DNA of 22,272 nt from Methylococcaceae bacterium UBA659 (GCA_002299495.1 DBNZ01000195.1:15461-37732), one strand, 5' to 3'. Positions 1-9,142 are shown, numbered from the stretch's first letter. Notes: generated by a model not told the origin, from the letters alone. Numbers and translations are program-made.

Positions 1-1319
1 CCACCACCACCGACCGCATTTATGTCCATTCGGGTTAACCTTACGCAACTACCCACACCGCTGGAATCATAACCGAACAACAGGTTCCTAAAATCATCGG
101 CTTTTGCATAGTCGATTTTGATGTATTCCGTCAGTAGCGGCTCTAACTGCTCCACCGCTTTTTCAGCCTCTTGTTGCTTTTCCTTATAATCTTTAATCTT
201 ATCTAAAGGTGAAATTAATGTAACATTTCCGGTTTCAAATTTACCCAGTTCCTTGGTCATCATAATAAAGTCCAATGCTTCATCCCAAGGCACATCATCC
301 AACTTTAGGGTAATAGTCCCCGTTACGTCGTCCCCCGCCACCACATTTTGTCCGGTAAATTCAGCCAATATGGAAATAACGCTGCGGATTTCTATGTCTT
401 GGAAGTTCAACGACAACCGTTCCCCAGTATATTTCGGCCCCGCCCTTTCCCTAGCCAGTTTTTCTTCGGTAGTCAATGGCGTAAATTCTATGGTCAGCAA
501 CCCTTCCGATTGGAATACAGAATAGTCATAAAGGTTGTTCTGGGGAGTAACGGTAATTCTGGTTTCCTTTGCCGTAGTTTCTGTATCAATGAACCTAACC
601 GGCGTTGCAAATTCCGAAACGTCTAAACGCCGTGATAAGTTTGTTGATAACTGAGTATTCAGAAAACTTACGATAACTTTTCCACTGTCTTCCTTGGCAT
701 TAACTACGGTATTAGGGTTGGCCAAATAAACCAAAATCCGCCCCTGCCCTTTTTCACCCCGTTTAAAATCAAAACCACTGATTGATTGGATGGGCAATAA
801 TGTGGAAATGGCGGGGCTGGCGCCAACCGTAGGTCCAGGCCTGGATGCGGCGGCGGGCTTTCTGGTTTGGGTATTGCCCGCAAAAGAAGGCTGGGTGGTT
901 CGGTTCAATATTAACAAGACCTTGTTTCCCTGTACCTTGGTTTCAAAGTTCGTGGATTCATACATATTCACCACAACCCTGACCCTTTCATTAGTTTCAG
1001 CGATGTATATGTTGCTGGCGGGCCCTCGGTTAACTGGATAGATTTTTCTATCTAGCTGGTTTTTAACGCCCACAAAATCAAGTGCAATCCTTGCTGGATT
1101 ATGGGTCTGAAACACTTTAGGGAGGACGGCCAACCCGTTCATTTCCAGTTCAATTTGGACTTTACCCCCCGGCAATTGACCCACATTTAAACCTGAAATA
1201 GCCAGTTCATCCGCTTTGACCAGCGCGGCGCATGATACAAAAAGCATAATGCTTAACCCCAGCAGTGACGGTATCTGCCTGATCTTTTTCAACACAATGC
1301 CAAAATAGGTAACGCTCAT
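1..1319 (-). CDS. pilQ: Type IV pilus secretin PilQ, C-terminal part beyond the window
   Basis: Outer-membrane secretin through which the type IV pilus fibre exits. I translated 439 codons from the ATG at 1317-1319, preceded by AGAGGA, with no stop before the left edge. Visible in order: a signal peptide with a Lys/Arg start and hydrophobic core (about 1-36); a first AMIN domain (about 39-138), which in this family binds peptidoglycan; a Pro/Ala/Ser-rich linker (about 142-172); a second AMIN domain (about 178-280); and the STN/N0 domain (about 303-372, with residues LNFQDIEIRSV and VPWDEALDFIM). It then enters the first KH-like N domain and is cut in a glycine run. The secretin pore domain lies outside the window. 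It starts 15 bp after pilP and is last of the visible pilMNOPQ operon. Symbol from domain order and context; sure. Confidence 0.93.
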   Translation of the reverse strand, partial: MSVTYFGIVLKKIRQIPSLLGLSIMLFVSCAALVKADELAISGLNVGQLPGGKVQIELEMNGLAVLPKVFQTHNPARIALDFVGVKNQLDRKIYPVNRGPASNIYIAETNERVRVVVNMYESTNFETKVQGNKVLLILNRTTQPSFAGNTQTRKPAAASRPGPTVGASPAISTLLPIQSISGFDFKRGEKGQGRILVYLANPNTVVNAKEDSGKVIVSFLNTQLSTNLSRRLDVSEFATPVRFIDTETTAKETRITVTPQNNLYDYSVFQSEGLLTIEFTPLTTEEKLARERAGPKYTGERLSLNFQDIEIRSVISILAEFTGQNVVAGDDVTGTITLKLDDVPWDEALDFIMMTKELGKFETGNVTLISPLDKIKDYKEKQQEAEKAVEQLEPLLTEYIKIDYAKADDFRNLLFGYDSSGVGSCVRLTRMDINAVGGG

Positions 1320-1334
1320 TTTTTATCCTCTAAA

Positions 1335-1895
1335 TCACTCTGCCAAAGCCAATGTAGTTTGTTGCTCCCGCCATGTGCCAGGTTTATCCGGGACAATTTC
1401 TATCAATTCCATTTTATCCGTGCTGATTTGCAAGATCTTGCCATAATTTTTACCCATATAATTTCCAACCTGTACGCGATGGATTGTTTTGTCAGCGGCT
1501 TTCACCAGCCCCCACAATTTTGAACCCATCACTACGGTTCCGACCATTTTTAATGCATCCAACGGAAAAGCCTCTAATGCTTCCTTGCGGCGACGAAAAT
1601 CAGGCCTTATGCCATTGCCCACAAAAATGTCCATATTTTGTCGTTGGTCCGAATCTTTAACCGGATTAAAAGGATCCCTTAAAATCCCAGGTTGATAAGT
1701 GAAGGCATCAGGCAATTTGAAATCAGGCAATTTTTCTAAAGGTTTTTTTGGCCTTGCCTTCACCTGTTGAATATATTTGTCCAAATCGGAAGTTGAATTG
1801 TTTTCACAGGCCATCAATAAGATGCTTAAAAGGAAGGGGATTAACTTGAATATGCACATCATGGACTTACTAGGCGTCATTGGTCTTATGATCAT
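1335..1895 (-). CDS. pilP: Type IV pilus assembly lipoprotein PilP
   Basis: Inner-membrane lipoprotein that links the PilN/PilO heterodimer to the PilQ secretin. The 186-residue product has a hydrophobic signal (about 14-29) ending in the lipobox LLMAC, with Cys at about 30. A disordered Lys/Pro-rich stretch follows, then the conserved LRDPFNP segment (about 71-77) and a C-terminal beta domain (about 105-175) of the kind that binds the secretin N0 domain. The start at 1895 overlaps the pilO stop by 4 bp (ATGA), which implies translational coupling. An internal Met nearer the signal core is possible, but the overlap favours the annotated start. Length and gene order match the family. Confidence 0.92.
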   Translation of the reverse strand: MIIRPMTPSKSMMCIFKLIPFLLSILLMACENNSTSDLDKYIQQVKARPKKPLEKLPDFKLPDAFTYQPGILRDPFNPVKDSDQRQNMDIFVGNGIRPDFRRRKEALEAFPLDALKMVGTVVMGSKLWGLVKAADKTIHRVQVGNYMGKNYGKILQISTDKMELIEIVPDKPGTWREQQTTLALAE

Positions 1896-2548
1896 TTACT
1901 AACCCTTTTCGCTTTACTTTTACCCACAGGGGAAGATGACACCTGGCTTTCGTTATAGGTTTTTATGGTCGCTCTCATTAACAACTCATCCACTACTGAT
2001 GGTTGGTTTTCCTTTTTATTGCTTGATTCGCCATCAAATGGTTCTATTTTTACATCATGGACCGTCACAATTCTGGGTAAGGCAGCGAGACCACTCACAA
2101 AAACACCTAATTCATCGTACTTGCCTATCACTTCTATGCTGATGGGTAATTCAGAATAAAACTCTTTTTGGATAGCAGGTTGAAGTTTAAACAGCCTAAA
2201 TTCGAGACCATTGGCCAAACCCATTTGCGAAATATCAATCAACAGACTGGCAACTTCTTCCCTAGTGGGCATTTGCCGAATCATTTCGAATAATTCAGCT
2301 TCTATTTGCGTCAGTTGTATTTCGTAATCTTCCAGATTGATGGCTTTATTTTGCTTTTGCTCGAACTCCTGACGTAAGCTTGTTTCTTGCTGGGTGGCCA
2401 CGTCAAGATCGTTGATTTGCGTAAGGGTGTCGAGGTAAAACCACCCCCCTGCCATCAATAAACAAATGATCCCGGTAACAGCGGCCTTGACCGGAGTTGG
2501 CCAAGTACCCGAAGCGTTTAGGTCCCAATTAATTTCGGATAGGTTCAT
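1892..2548 (-). CDS. pilO: Type IV pilus inner-membrane protein PilO
   Basis: Bitopic inner-membrane protein that pairs with PilN to form the periplasmic alignment platform of the pilus. The 218-residue product has a short cytoplasmic N-terminus, one membrane segment (about 22-42, AAVTGIICLLMAGGWFYL), a Gln/Glu/Lys-rich coiled coil (about 48-100) and a ferredoxin-like periplasmic domain (about 105-190). The C-terminus is polar and Lys/Ser-rich. Its ATG overlaps the pilN stop by 1 bp (TAATG), and its own stop overlaps pilP by 4 bp. Named from fold, length and operon position, since PilO sequences diverge strongly. Confidence 0.9.
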   Translation of the reverse strand: MNLSEINWDLNASGTWPTPVKAAVTGIICLLMAGGWFYLDTLTQINDLDVATQQETSLRQEFEQKQNKAINLEDYEIQLTQIEAELFEMIRQMPTREEVASLLIDISQMGLANGLEFRLFKLQPAIQKEFYSELPISIEVIGKYDELGVFVSGLAALPRIVTVHDVKIEPFDGESSNKKENQPSVVDELLMRATIKTYNESQVSSSPVGKSKAKRVSK

Positions 2549-3165
2549 TACTCACCCCTTCTGGCCGGCTTTGGTTTTTTTCCTGTGGCAAGAGCTCCTT
2601 TTTGAGTATCAGCCTGCTCTTCTTCATCTCCTAATTTGGCTCTTAAAACAAAATCACTGGTGATACTTTCTTGGTCTTTTTCGGGGGCTTTAATGACGTC
2701 CAGTTTTGGTTGATGCAACCAAGCAGATGCTTCTATGGCGTTCATGAAAGCAGAAACTCTAGCATTCGATTGAGACTTACCTTCAAATGTTAGGTCTTTC
2801 CCAACCTGGGTAAATTTTATTAAGTGGATGCCATCAGGGACTAATTTTGGAATTTCATCAAATAAATGGACGATTTCTGGCCGGCTTTTTTGCAGTTTTG
2901 TTATCACTTCAATCTTTGAGAGCAATTTTGATTTTTTCTCTTCGATGCTGTTGATGGCTACAATTTTTTTGTCGAGTAGGGCGATTTCAGATGCTAACTT
3001 TTTATTCCTGGTTTGTTGATGGTCAATCCTCCCGGCCATAAACATGTGGACTAACCCCATAAGTAAACCGGTAACCAGCATTCCTAGTAGGATAATGTTG
3101 AAAAAATCCTTCTTTTTCTGCTGGCGCAATGCCTCTCGCCAGGGGAGTAAATTAATTTTTGCCAT
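2548..3165 (-). CDS. pilN: Type IV pilus assembly protein PilN
   Basis: Inner-membrane partner of PilO. Its cytoplasmic tail docks on the actin-like PilM. The 205-residue product begins with the diagnostic PilM-binding motif INLLPWRE (residues 4-11). A basic stretch and one membrane segment follow (about 24-45), then a coiled coil (about 52-95) and a small periplasmic alpha/beta domain. The C-terminus is charged and Lys-rich. It overlaps pilM by 1 bp (TAATG), so translation is probably coupled. The N-terminal motif makes the assignment secure. Confidence 0.93.
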   Translation of the reverse strand: MAKINLLPWREALRQQKKKDFFNIILLGMLVTGLLMGLVHMFMAGRIDHQQTRNKKLASEIALLDKKIVAINSIEEKKSKLLSKIEVITKLQKSRPEIVHLFDEIPKLVPDGIHLIKFTQVGKDLTFEGKSQSNARVSAFMNAIEASAWLHQPKLDVIKAPEKDQESITSDFVLRAKLGDEEEQADTQKGALATGKKPKPARRGE

Positions 3166-4226
3166 TAATCAAAACTCCTAATCGCCAAACCGCAAGCAAT
3201 CATGAGTCCCGGAGCGTCATTACTGATCAAATGTGGCTTTACTTTGTTTGATAGCATCATATTTACGAATGGGTTAGCAATGTAAACGGGGATGGCCAAG
3301 GTTTTTTCCACCCATTGTTCTATACCAGGTATCGCAGCGCACCCTCCGGCCAAGATTATTCTATCCACGCCAACGTTGGTGCTGGATGAACTATAAAACT
3401 GAAGTGACCTTTGAACTTGCTGCACCATAGCCCTTTTGAAAGGGTCAAGCACGTCAGATACATAGCTGTCTGGCAATCCACCATGCCTTTTTGCAAGCCC
3501 TGCTTCCTCATAAGACAAGCCATATCGACGCTGGATTTCTTCAGTTAATTGCTTACCCCCGAAACTTTGTTCCCTGGTGTAAACGCTGCGTCCATCGTAC
3601 AAAACATTTAAAGTCGTGACGGTTGCGCCCATATCGACAATGCCAACCGTTTGACCATCAATTGAATCTGCAAACTGATCGGTGAGAAGGGTAAATGCAT
3701 GCTCCATTGCAAAGGCTTCGACATCGACTATTTGAGTTTTCAAACCGGCCCTAGCAAGGGCTTCAACCCGATTTTCAACGTTCTCACGCCTAGAAGCCAC
3801 CAGCAGTACATCAACCATTTCCGGGTTACTTTCACTGATACCCTGAACCTCAAAATCAAAATTAACATCTTCCAACGCATAAGGCACATACTGATCCGCT
3901 TCGATCATTATCTGCTCTTCCATTTCTGCTTCGCTCAGAGCGGCTTCTATAGCAATGATCTTAGTCATTACCGCAGAACCCGAAACCGCAACCGTCGCCT
4001 GTTTTAGCTTAGTCCCTGACATTTTCAATGCGGATTTGATGCTGTCAGCCACCAAATCTATATTAGTAAAATTTTTCTCCTCTATCGTTTCCTTTGCCAA
4101 CGGCGCCACGGCATAGCTTTCAACCTTGAAGCGGTTCCCAAACCGACTGAGTTCCAATATTTTTACTGCGGCCGTGCTGATATCAATACCCAAAACAGCA
4201 TTTTGCTTTCGATTTAACCAATTCAT
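3165..4226 (-). CDS. pilM: Actin-like ATPase PilM of the type IV pilus
   Basis: Cytoplasmic actin/FtsA-fold protein that binds the PilN tail and forms the inner ring of the pilus machine. The 353-residue product has the ATPase phosphate-1 motif GIDISTAAVK (about 13-22), a central 1C-like subdomain, the phosphate-2 motif GIVDMGATVT (about 195-204), and the adenosine motif ILAGGCAAIPG (about 293-303). Length matches PilM. It is first gene of pilMNOPQ. In pseudomonads and enterics the divergent neighbour is a penicillin-binding protein gene; here the upstream neighbour is the co-directional nadE. The 253-bp upstream gap holds a candidate promoter. Confidence 0.95.
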   Translation of the reverse strand: MNWLNRKQNAVLGIDISTAAVKILELSRFGNRFKVESYAVAPLAKETIEEKNFTNIDLVADSIKSALKMSGTKLKQATVAVSGSAVMTKIIAIEAALSEAEMEEQIMIEADQYVPYALEDVNFDFEVQGISESNPEMVDVLLVASRRENVENRVEALARAGLKTQIVDVEAFAMEHAFTLLTDQFADSIDGQTVGIVDMGATVTTLNVLYDGRSVYTREQSFGGKQLTEEIQRRYGLSYEEAGLAKRHGGLPDSYVSDVLDPFKRAMVQQVQRSLQFYSSSSTNVGVDRIILAGGCAAIPGIEQWVEKTLAIPVYIANPFVNMMLSNKVKPHLISNDAPGLMIACGLAIRSFD

Positions 4227-4404
4227 GTGGTACCTATAAAAACTGCAACAATTAGCCTATCCAAAATTTCAAAACCCGTTTGATAAACATGGCGTCACCA
4301 CCCTATTATCGGTCTCTTCCCTCGGCCGCACCGGAACAATAAAAATGGCCGGATAACGGATGTTGTCGTTAGAAACCCATAGTAAGGCCTTTATTCTCTT
4401 GAAA

Positions 4405-4433
4405 AGTATAGTAGTGTTTTGGTTTACTGCCGA
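4405..4433 (-). promoter_or_regulatory. Candidate sigma70 promoter for the pilMNOPQ operon
   Basis: Read on the minus strand, the gap between nadE and pilM contains TCGGCA (4428-4433), a 17-bp spacer and TATACT (4405-4410). The -10 matches 5 of 6 consensus bases and the -35 matches 4 of 6. Transcription would start near 4398, leaving a leader of roughly 170 nt before pilM. No convincing terminator separates it from nadE. This is a motif call only. Confidence 0.4.
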
Positions 4434-4479
4434 TTATTATTCAGATGTGGTTAATGTTTGGTTAATTCTTTTAGGTTTC

Positions 4480-6114
4480 CTAAAGGCTATCCTCTGCTTT
4501 ATCGCCCCTATACCCGGACGTTATCGGGTAGCGCCTATCCCGACCATAAGCTTTAGGCGTAATTTTTATCCCCGGCGGGGACTGCCTTCGTTTGTATTCG
4601 CTTCTGTCGACTAGGCGAATTGCCTGCAACACATCATCCGGCTCAAAACCTGCGGCAATAATTTCTGAAACCGATTGGTCATGCTCCACATATTTTTCTA
4701 AAATCGGATCCAGCATTTTATAAGGGGGCAATGAATCTTCATCACGTTGGTCAGGCGCCAACTCCGCTGAAGGGGGGCGCGTTAAAACTCTTTCGGGAAT
4801 GACCCTGGTTATGCTGTTACGATAACGGGCTAATTTGTAAACCAATAGCTTGGGCACGTCCTTGATGGGGGCAAAACCACCGGCCATATCGCCATACAAC
4901 GTCGCATAACCCACGCTCATTTCACTTTTATTGCCTGTCGTCAACAACAACCCCCCCAGCTTGTTAGATAAAGCCATAAGGATTATTCCACGGCATCGGG
5001 CTTGTATGTTTTCTTCGGTTGTGTCCGGGCGGGTACCGGCAAATACCGGTTCCAACAATTCAGTGAAAGCGGCCACCGCCGGTTCAATGGGAATAATATG
5101 GCGCTTGACGCCTAAAGCATCCGCTTCACTAATAGCATCTTCCATGCTCATTTCTAGGGTATGGCGTGAGGGCATTAATACGGCCGTGACCTGTTTTTCA
5201 CCCAACGCATCCACGGCCAATGCTAAAACCAACGCTGAATCCACCCCGCCTGACAAACCCAAAATAGCTCCTTGGAAGCCATTCTTTGCCACATAATCCC
5301 TTATGCCCAACACTAAGGCTTGGTACTCGCTAGAAATTTCGTTGTAAAACGGCGCACAATTCGTTTTTTGTAATTTTTTATCTGTGTATTCGACCAAGCC
5401 TAATTGTTCTTTAAATTCCTCAGCCCGGAACACCACTTCACCCAAATGATCCACGGCAAACGAGGCGCCATCAAACACCAATTCATCTTGACCCCCCACT
5501 TGGTTGACGTAAATGACGGACAGCTCTAATTCCCGCGCTTGATTGACCACTATGTCCTCCCGTTGCTGCATCTTAGCGGCGTGAAAAGGGGACGCGTTCA
5601 ACACCAGCACCAACTCTGCGCCGTCTTTTTTATTGTTCGCCAAAATACCTGGCCGCCAAACGTCTTCACAAATGGCCAAACCCATGAGTGTGTCCTTCAG
5701 CTTAAAGATACAGGTTTGTGCCCCCGCTTTAAAATAGCGTCGCTCATCAAAAACACCGTAATTAGGCAAAGCCATTTTTCGGTAACATACCAATACCTTT
5801 CCATTTCGGAGTACGGCCGCGGAATTGAATAAGTTTCCCATTTCATCCATTTCTGGAAAACCAATCACTAGGTCCAATCTTGTTGGCGAATGTTTGGCAA
5901 TTTCAGTGACCGCCTGTCTGGCCTGCCTGACAAAATCCCGCCGCAACAACAGGTCTTCTGCGGGATACCCCGTGACTGATAATTCGGAACATAAAACCAG
6001 ATCTGCGGCTAACCGTTCTTTTGAGTGGCAGGCGGCTGCAATGATGGTTCTGGCGTTGGCCTGAATGTCACCCACCATGAGGTTAAGTTGGGCTAGGGCG
6101 ATTTTTAGGGGCAT
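4480..6114 (-). CDS. nadE: Glutamine-dependent NAD+ synthetase
   Basis: Catalyses the last step of NAD synthesis: amidation of nicotinate adenine dinucleotide with ATP and glutamine. The 544-residue product has an N-terminal nitrilase-type glutaminase domain (about 1-250) with a complete catalytic triad: Glu44 (SELSVTGY), Lys113 (RKMALPN) and Cys149 (ICEDVW). The C-terminal synthetase domain (about 265-540) carries the ATP-pyrophosphatase P-loop SGGVDS (288-293) and a TTGNKSE segment. This two-domain type differs from the ammonia-dependent short NadE of enterics. The start at 6114 is fixed by the family N-terminus MPLKIALAQLN. No Shine-Dalgarno is visible; a run of nine C occupies that window. 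It stands alone between the HIT gene and pilM. Confidence 0.96.
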   Translation of the reverse strand: MPLKIALAQLNLMVGDIQANARTIIAAACHSKERLAADLVLCSELSVTGYPAEDLLLRRDFVRQARQAVTEIAKHSPTRLDLVIGFPEMDEMGNLFNSAAVLRNGKVLVCYRKMALPNYGVFDERRYFKAGAQTCIFKLKDTLMGLAICEDVWRPGILANNKKDGAELVLVLNASPFHAAKMQQREDIVVNQARELELSVIYVNQVGGQDELVFDGASFAVDHLGEVVFRAEEFKEQLGLVEYTDKKLQKTNCAPFYNEISSEYQALVLGIRDYVAKNGFQGAILGLSGGVDSALVLALAVDALGEKQVTAVLMPSRHTLEMSMEDAISEADALGVKRHIIPIEPAVAAFTELLEPVFAGTRPDTTEENIQARCRGIILMALSNKLGGLLLTTGNKSEMSVGYATLYGDMAGGFAPIKDVPKLLVYKLARYRNSITRVIPERVLTRPPSAELAPDQRDEDSLPPYKMLDPILEKYVEHDQSVSEIIAAGFEPDDVLQAIRLVDRSEYKRRQSPPGIKITPKAYGRDRRYPITSGYRGDKAEDSL

Positions 6115-6267
6115 AGTTTAAGGGGGGGGGCAAGCAAACTGGCGGTTCAGATGGGAGCGCATTTGGCTACAAACGCCTAATAACCATCAACCCGCCCTTC
6201 TTGCTTGGCTGGGTTGAAAATTCGGTTAGTAGGTTTCAGGGAAAAGCGGGGTTTGACTTGATAGCGA

Positions 6268-6606
6268 TTAACCGGGAGGCCAATGCATTTGCCTGCCACC
6301 TAACAAGTGCAGGTGCAAATGATAGACTTCTTGCCCGCCTTGTTTATTGCAATTAACCACCGTCCGATATCCACTTTCAGATAAATCCAGTTGCTTGGCG
6401 ATGGCAATAACGGCCTGCATCAAGGCCCCCGCCAGATCAGTATCGTCAAGATCGTTGAGGGTCGGTATATGTTTTTTGGGTATTACCAAAACGTGCACGG
6501 GCGCTTGCGGATTAATATCCCTAAACGCCAATACTTGATCATTTTCATATACGGCATCGGGCTTAATGGCACCCGTCACCATTTTACAGAACAAGCAATC
6601 CGCCAT
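6268..6606 (-). CDS. HIT-family nucleotide hydrolase (HinT-like)
   Basis: Small histidine-triad protein. HinT-type members hydrolyse purine nucleoside phosphoramidates and aminoacyl-adenylates. The 112-residue product has CLFC near the N-terminus (residues 4-7), the IPKKHIPTLND strand-turn, and the HxHxH catalytic triad HLHLHLL (96-102) followed by the C-terminal GGRQMHWPPG. Length and ending are those of HinT. Start chosen at 6606 with GAGGA just upstream. It follows recR by 21 bp and is probably the last gene of the dnaX-ybaB-recR transcript. Confidence 0.93.
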   Translation of the reverse strand: MADCLFCKMVTGAIKPDAVYENDQVLAFRDINPQAPVHVLVIPKKHIPTLNDLDDTDLAGALMQAVIAIAKQLDLSESGYRTVVNCNKQGGQEVYHLHLHLLGGRQMHWPPG

Positions 6607-6627
6607 CGTTTTTCCTCGTGATTTAAG

Positions 6628-7224
6628 TTAAATCTCTTTCCGGCCGTTGAACGCATGGGCCAAGGTTCCGCTATCGATGAATTCCAACTCCCCGCCCATT
6701 GGAACGCCGTGGGCAATCCTACTGGCTTTAACGCCATATTTCCTGGCCAATCCGCTGATGAAAAAAGCCGTCGCCTCTCCCTCAACAGTTGAATTTGTCG
6801 CCAAGATGAGCTCACTTACCTCTGCTCCAGATAACCTTTGTGCCAATAGGTCTAAACCTAGATCGTCCGGACCTATACCGTCTAACGGTGATAGGCGGCC
6901 ATGCAATACAAAATACCTTCCCTTAAATTCAGTGGCTTGATCGACCAGCCAAACATCGGAAGGGTTTTCCACCACGCAAATACAAGCATTATCCCGCGCC
7001 CGGTCTTGACAAAATTCACAGACTTCGCTTTCCGTTAAGGTGCGGCATTGTTGGCAATAACCGATTTTTTCTATGGCCTCCAATAACACTTCCCCGAGTC
7101 GCTTCCCGCCAACACGGTTTCGTTGCAAGATACTGAAAGCCATGCGTTGGGCCGTTTTCGGACCCACTCCCGGCAAGCAACATAAATTCTGGATCAATTG
7201 GCCCAAAAGTCCGTTTTTATGCAT
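6628..7224 (-). CDS. recR: Recombination mediator RecR
   Basis: Ring-forming protein that works with RecF and RecO to load RecA on gapped DNA. The 198-residue product has the helix-hairpin-helix LPGVGPKTAQRMA (about 17-29), a four-cysteine zinc finger (Cys57, Cys60, Cys69, Cys72) and a Toprim domain beginning at CVVENPSDV (about 83) with HGRLSPLDGIGPDDL (about 108-122). Length is typical. The start lies 1 bp after the ybaB stop, so it belongs to the conserved dnaX-ybaB-recR block. Confidence 0.97.
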   Translation of the reverse strand: MHKNGLLGQLIQNLCCLPGVGPKTAQRMAFSILQRNRVGGKRLGEVLLEAIEKIGYCQQCRTLTESEVCEFCQDRARDNACICVVENPSDVWLVDQATEFKGRYFVLHGRLSPLDGIGPDDLGLDLLAQRLSGAEVSELILATNSTVEGEATAFFISGLARKYGVKASRIAHGVPMGGELEFIDSGTLAHAFNGRKEI

Positions 7225-7225
7225 G

Positions 7226-7549
7226 TTAAAAAGGCATTTGGAATCCAGGCGGCATAGGAAAACCTGCGGTCACTTCAGATAGCTTATCTTTTTTCATTTT
7301 TGCCACTTTATTGACAGCGTCATTGATGGCGCTGGCCACCAAGTCCTCCAGCATGTCCTTATCTTCCGCCAATAACGAATCATCAATCGTGACTTTTCTG
7401 GCTGCACGCTTCCCATTCATGATAATGGTCACCAAGCCGCCGCCGGACTCCCCTTGCACCTCCATTGCGGCTATTTCGTCCTGGACTTTTTTAATGTCCT
7501 CCTGCATTTTTTGTGCTTGCTGCATTAATGCGCCTAACGGGTTTTTCAT
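7226..7549 (-). CDS. ybaB: YbaB/EbfC nucleoid-associated DNA-binding protein
   Basis: Small dimeric DNA-binding protein of the YbaB/EbfC family. The 107-residue product has the Gln/Lys-rich N-terminal helix (LGALMQQAQKMQEDIKKVQ, residues 5-23), the GESGGGLVTIIMNGK strand region (about 33-47) and the PMPPGFQMPF-type tail. Start supported by AGGAGAT 6 bp upstream. It sits 12 bp after dnaX and 1 bp before recR, the standard arrangement in bacteria. Confidence 0.95.
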   Translation of the reverse strand: MKNPLGALMQQAQKMQEDIKKVQDEIAAMEVQGESGGGLVTIIMNGKRAARKVTIDDSLLAEDKDMLEDLVASAINDAVNKVAKMKKDKLSEVTAGFPMPPGFQMPF

Positions 7550-7561
7550 GATGATCTCCTG

Positions 7562-9142
7562 TTATTGTGATGGCCCTATAGGCTCTATCGAGCCGGGTAA
7601 AACCCTTGCGTCAAATTGCTCTTGCAAGGCTATTATCTGAGGGTCTGAATGAATGGCGTCGACCGCCGCCTGTTGGTGCCCCTCCTTCTTTCTAAGCGCT
7701 TGCAGAGCAGGCGTATCTAAGGCGGGCTTATGGGTAGTAGTTATGGTTAATTTTATGGGTTTTCCAACATAGGTTTGCAAGGCGCTCTGCAATTTATCTA
7801 CCCGCTTTGGCGTCATTAAGCTTTGATGGGCGGCATCAAGCATCAGCACGCAAGCTTGGCCGTCCATTTTTTCCAACATGCAGTTAATGGCCAATTGCTT
7901 GGTAAAACTCTCCAGCTTCATTGCCGAAATCATCGCCGCCCAATCCCCGGTCATCGCGGATGCATCAGGAGCCAACTGTTGTTCTGGCGGCGCCCGCTTG
8001 TCTGCGGCAGCAAGCCCTTGATTATTTCCGCTGGCCGCGGCGGCGCCAATGCCATTTACCACAGCCGGTTTAAACGCCATCATCCTCAGTATCAGCATCT
8101 CAAAACCACTCCGGGGATCGGGTGCCCATTCTAAATCACGCCTACCCACCAAGGCTATTTGGTAAAAAAGTTGGAGGTCTTCGGGCGTGAACAAACCGGA
8201 AAACCCCACCGTACCCAACTCATCATCCTCATCTCCAAGAGCCGACGGTATCAGTTGGCGCAAGGCTAGATTATGCAGTTTCAGCAATAATTGCTCCAAC
8301 ACTTGGGCAAAATCAATGGAAAAACTGGAAATTTCTTCAATTTTGGCAAAAGCCGCCTCAGCATCCCCAGCCGCCAACGCTTTCAGCAAGCCCTCGACCG
8401 GCGGGCTTGGGACGGTGCCCAACATGGCTTGGACATCATGTAAGTTAATTTGCCCGGCGCCATAAACAATGGCCTGGTCAAGCAAACTCAACCCATCCCG
8501 CATACTGCCGTCGGCTGCGCGTGACAGCAAGTTTAACGCGGCGGGTTCAAAACTTATTTCCTCGCATTCAAGGATGTGCGCCATTTGCCCAAAAATTTGC
8601 CGGGGCGATAACCGTTTCAGGTTAAATTGCAAGCAGCGTGACAAGACCGTCACGGGTATTTTTTGCGGGTCAGTCGTTGCCAGCAGAAATTTGACATGGG
8701 GCGGGGGCTCTTCTAGGGTTTTCAACAGGGCGTTGAAACTGTGGCCTGAGAGCATGTGCACCTCATCAATGAGGTAGACTTTGTATCTGCCACGGCTAGG
8801 GGCATACTGGGCGTTATCCAGCAAATCACGGGTGTCTTCTACCTTGGTTCGCGAGGCGGCATCGACTTCGATCAAATCCAAAAACCGGCCTTCGTCCAAT
8901 TCCCTGCACACAGGGCATTCGCCACAAGGATTGAAATCCCGGAGATTTTCACAATTAAAGGCTTTAGCCAGAACCCGGGCTAATGTTGTTTTACCAACGC
9001 CGCGGGTACCGGTAAACAGATAGGCATGATGGAGGCGGCCATGCCGTAACGCATTGACCAATGATTGGACGACGTGTTCTTGTCCGACGACTTCAGTGAA
9101 ATTATGGGGACGCCACTTTCGGGCAAGAACCTGATACTTCAT
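7562..9142 (-). CDS. dnaX: DNA polymerase III subunits gamma/tau, DnaX
   Basis: ATPase of the clamp loader that opens the sliding clamp and, as tau, links polymerase cores to the helicase. The start at 9142 gives MKYQVLARKWRP, the family N-terminus, and 526 residues. A longer frame to 9199 exists but runs into the SRP RNA gene. Visible: Walker A GTRGVGKTT (45-53), zinc-binding Cys64, Cys73, Cys76 and Cys79, Walker B VYLIDEVHML (122-131), and a sensor SRC motif. The Ala/Gln-rich linker is short. The C-terminus keeps the tau-type domain that meets the polymerase alpha subunit. It is shorter than E. coli tau, and I see no A-AAA-AAG slippery site, so separate gamma production by frameshifting is not evident. 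Confidence 0.96.
   Translation of the reverse strand: MKYQVLARKWRPHNFTEVVGQEHVVQSLVNALRHGRLHHAYLFTGTRGVGKTTLARVLAKAFNCENLRDFNPCGECPVCRELDEGRFLDLIEVDAASRTKVEDTRDLLDNAQYAPSRGRYKVYLIDEVHMLSGHSFNALLKTLEEPPPHVKFLLATTDPQKIPVTVLSRCLQFNLKRLSPRQIFGQMAHILECEEISFEPAALNLLSRAADGSMRDGLSLLDQAIVYGAGQINLHDVQAMLGTVPSPPVEGLLKALAAGDAEAAFAKIEEISSFSIDFAQVLEQLLLKLHNLALRQLIPSALGDEDDELGTVGFSGLFTPEDLQLFYQIALVGRRDLEWAPDPRSGFEMLILRMMAFKPAVVNGIGAAAASGNNQGLAAADKRAPPEQQLAPDASAMTGDWAAMISAMKLESFTKQLAINCMLEKMDGQACVLMLDAAHQSLMTPKRVDKLQSALQTYVGKPIKLTITTTHKPALDTPALQALRKKEGHQQAAVDAIHSDPQIIALQEQFDARVLPGSIEPIGPSQ

Noticed and set aside
4360..4614. 84-residue plus-strand frame over the nadE 3' end and the pilM leader
   Set aside because: About half lies antisense to nadE, it has no recognisable motif, and no ribosome-binding site was seen.
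7562..9142. Programmed frameshift in dnaX giving a gamma form
   Set aside because: No A-AAA-AAG slippery heptamer with a downstream hairpin was found by eye; nearby AGA AAG AAG does not fit.
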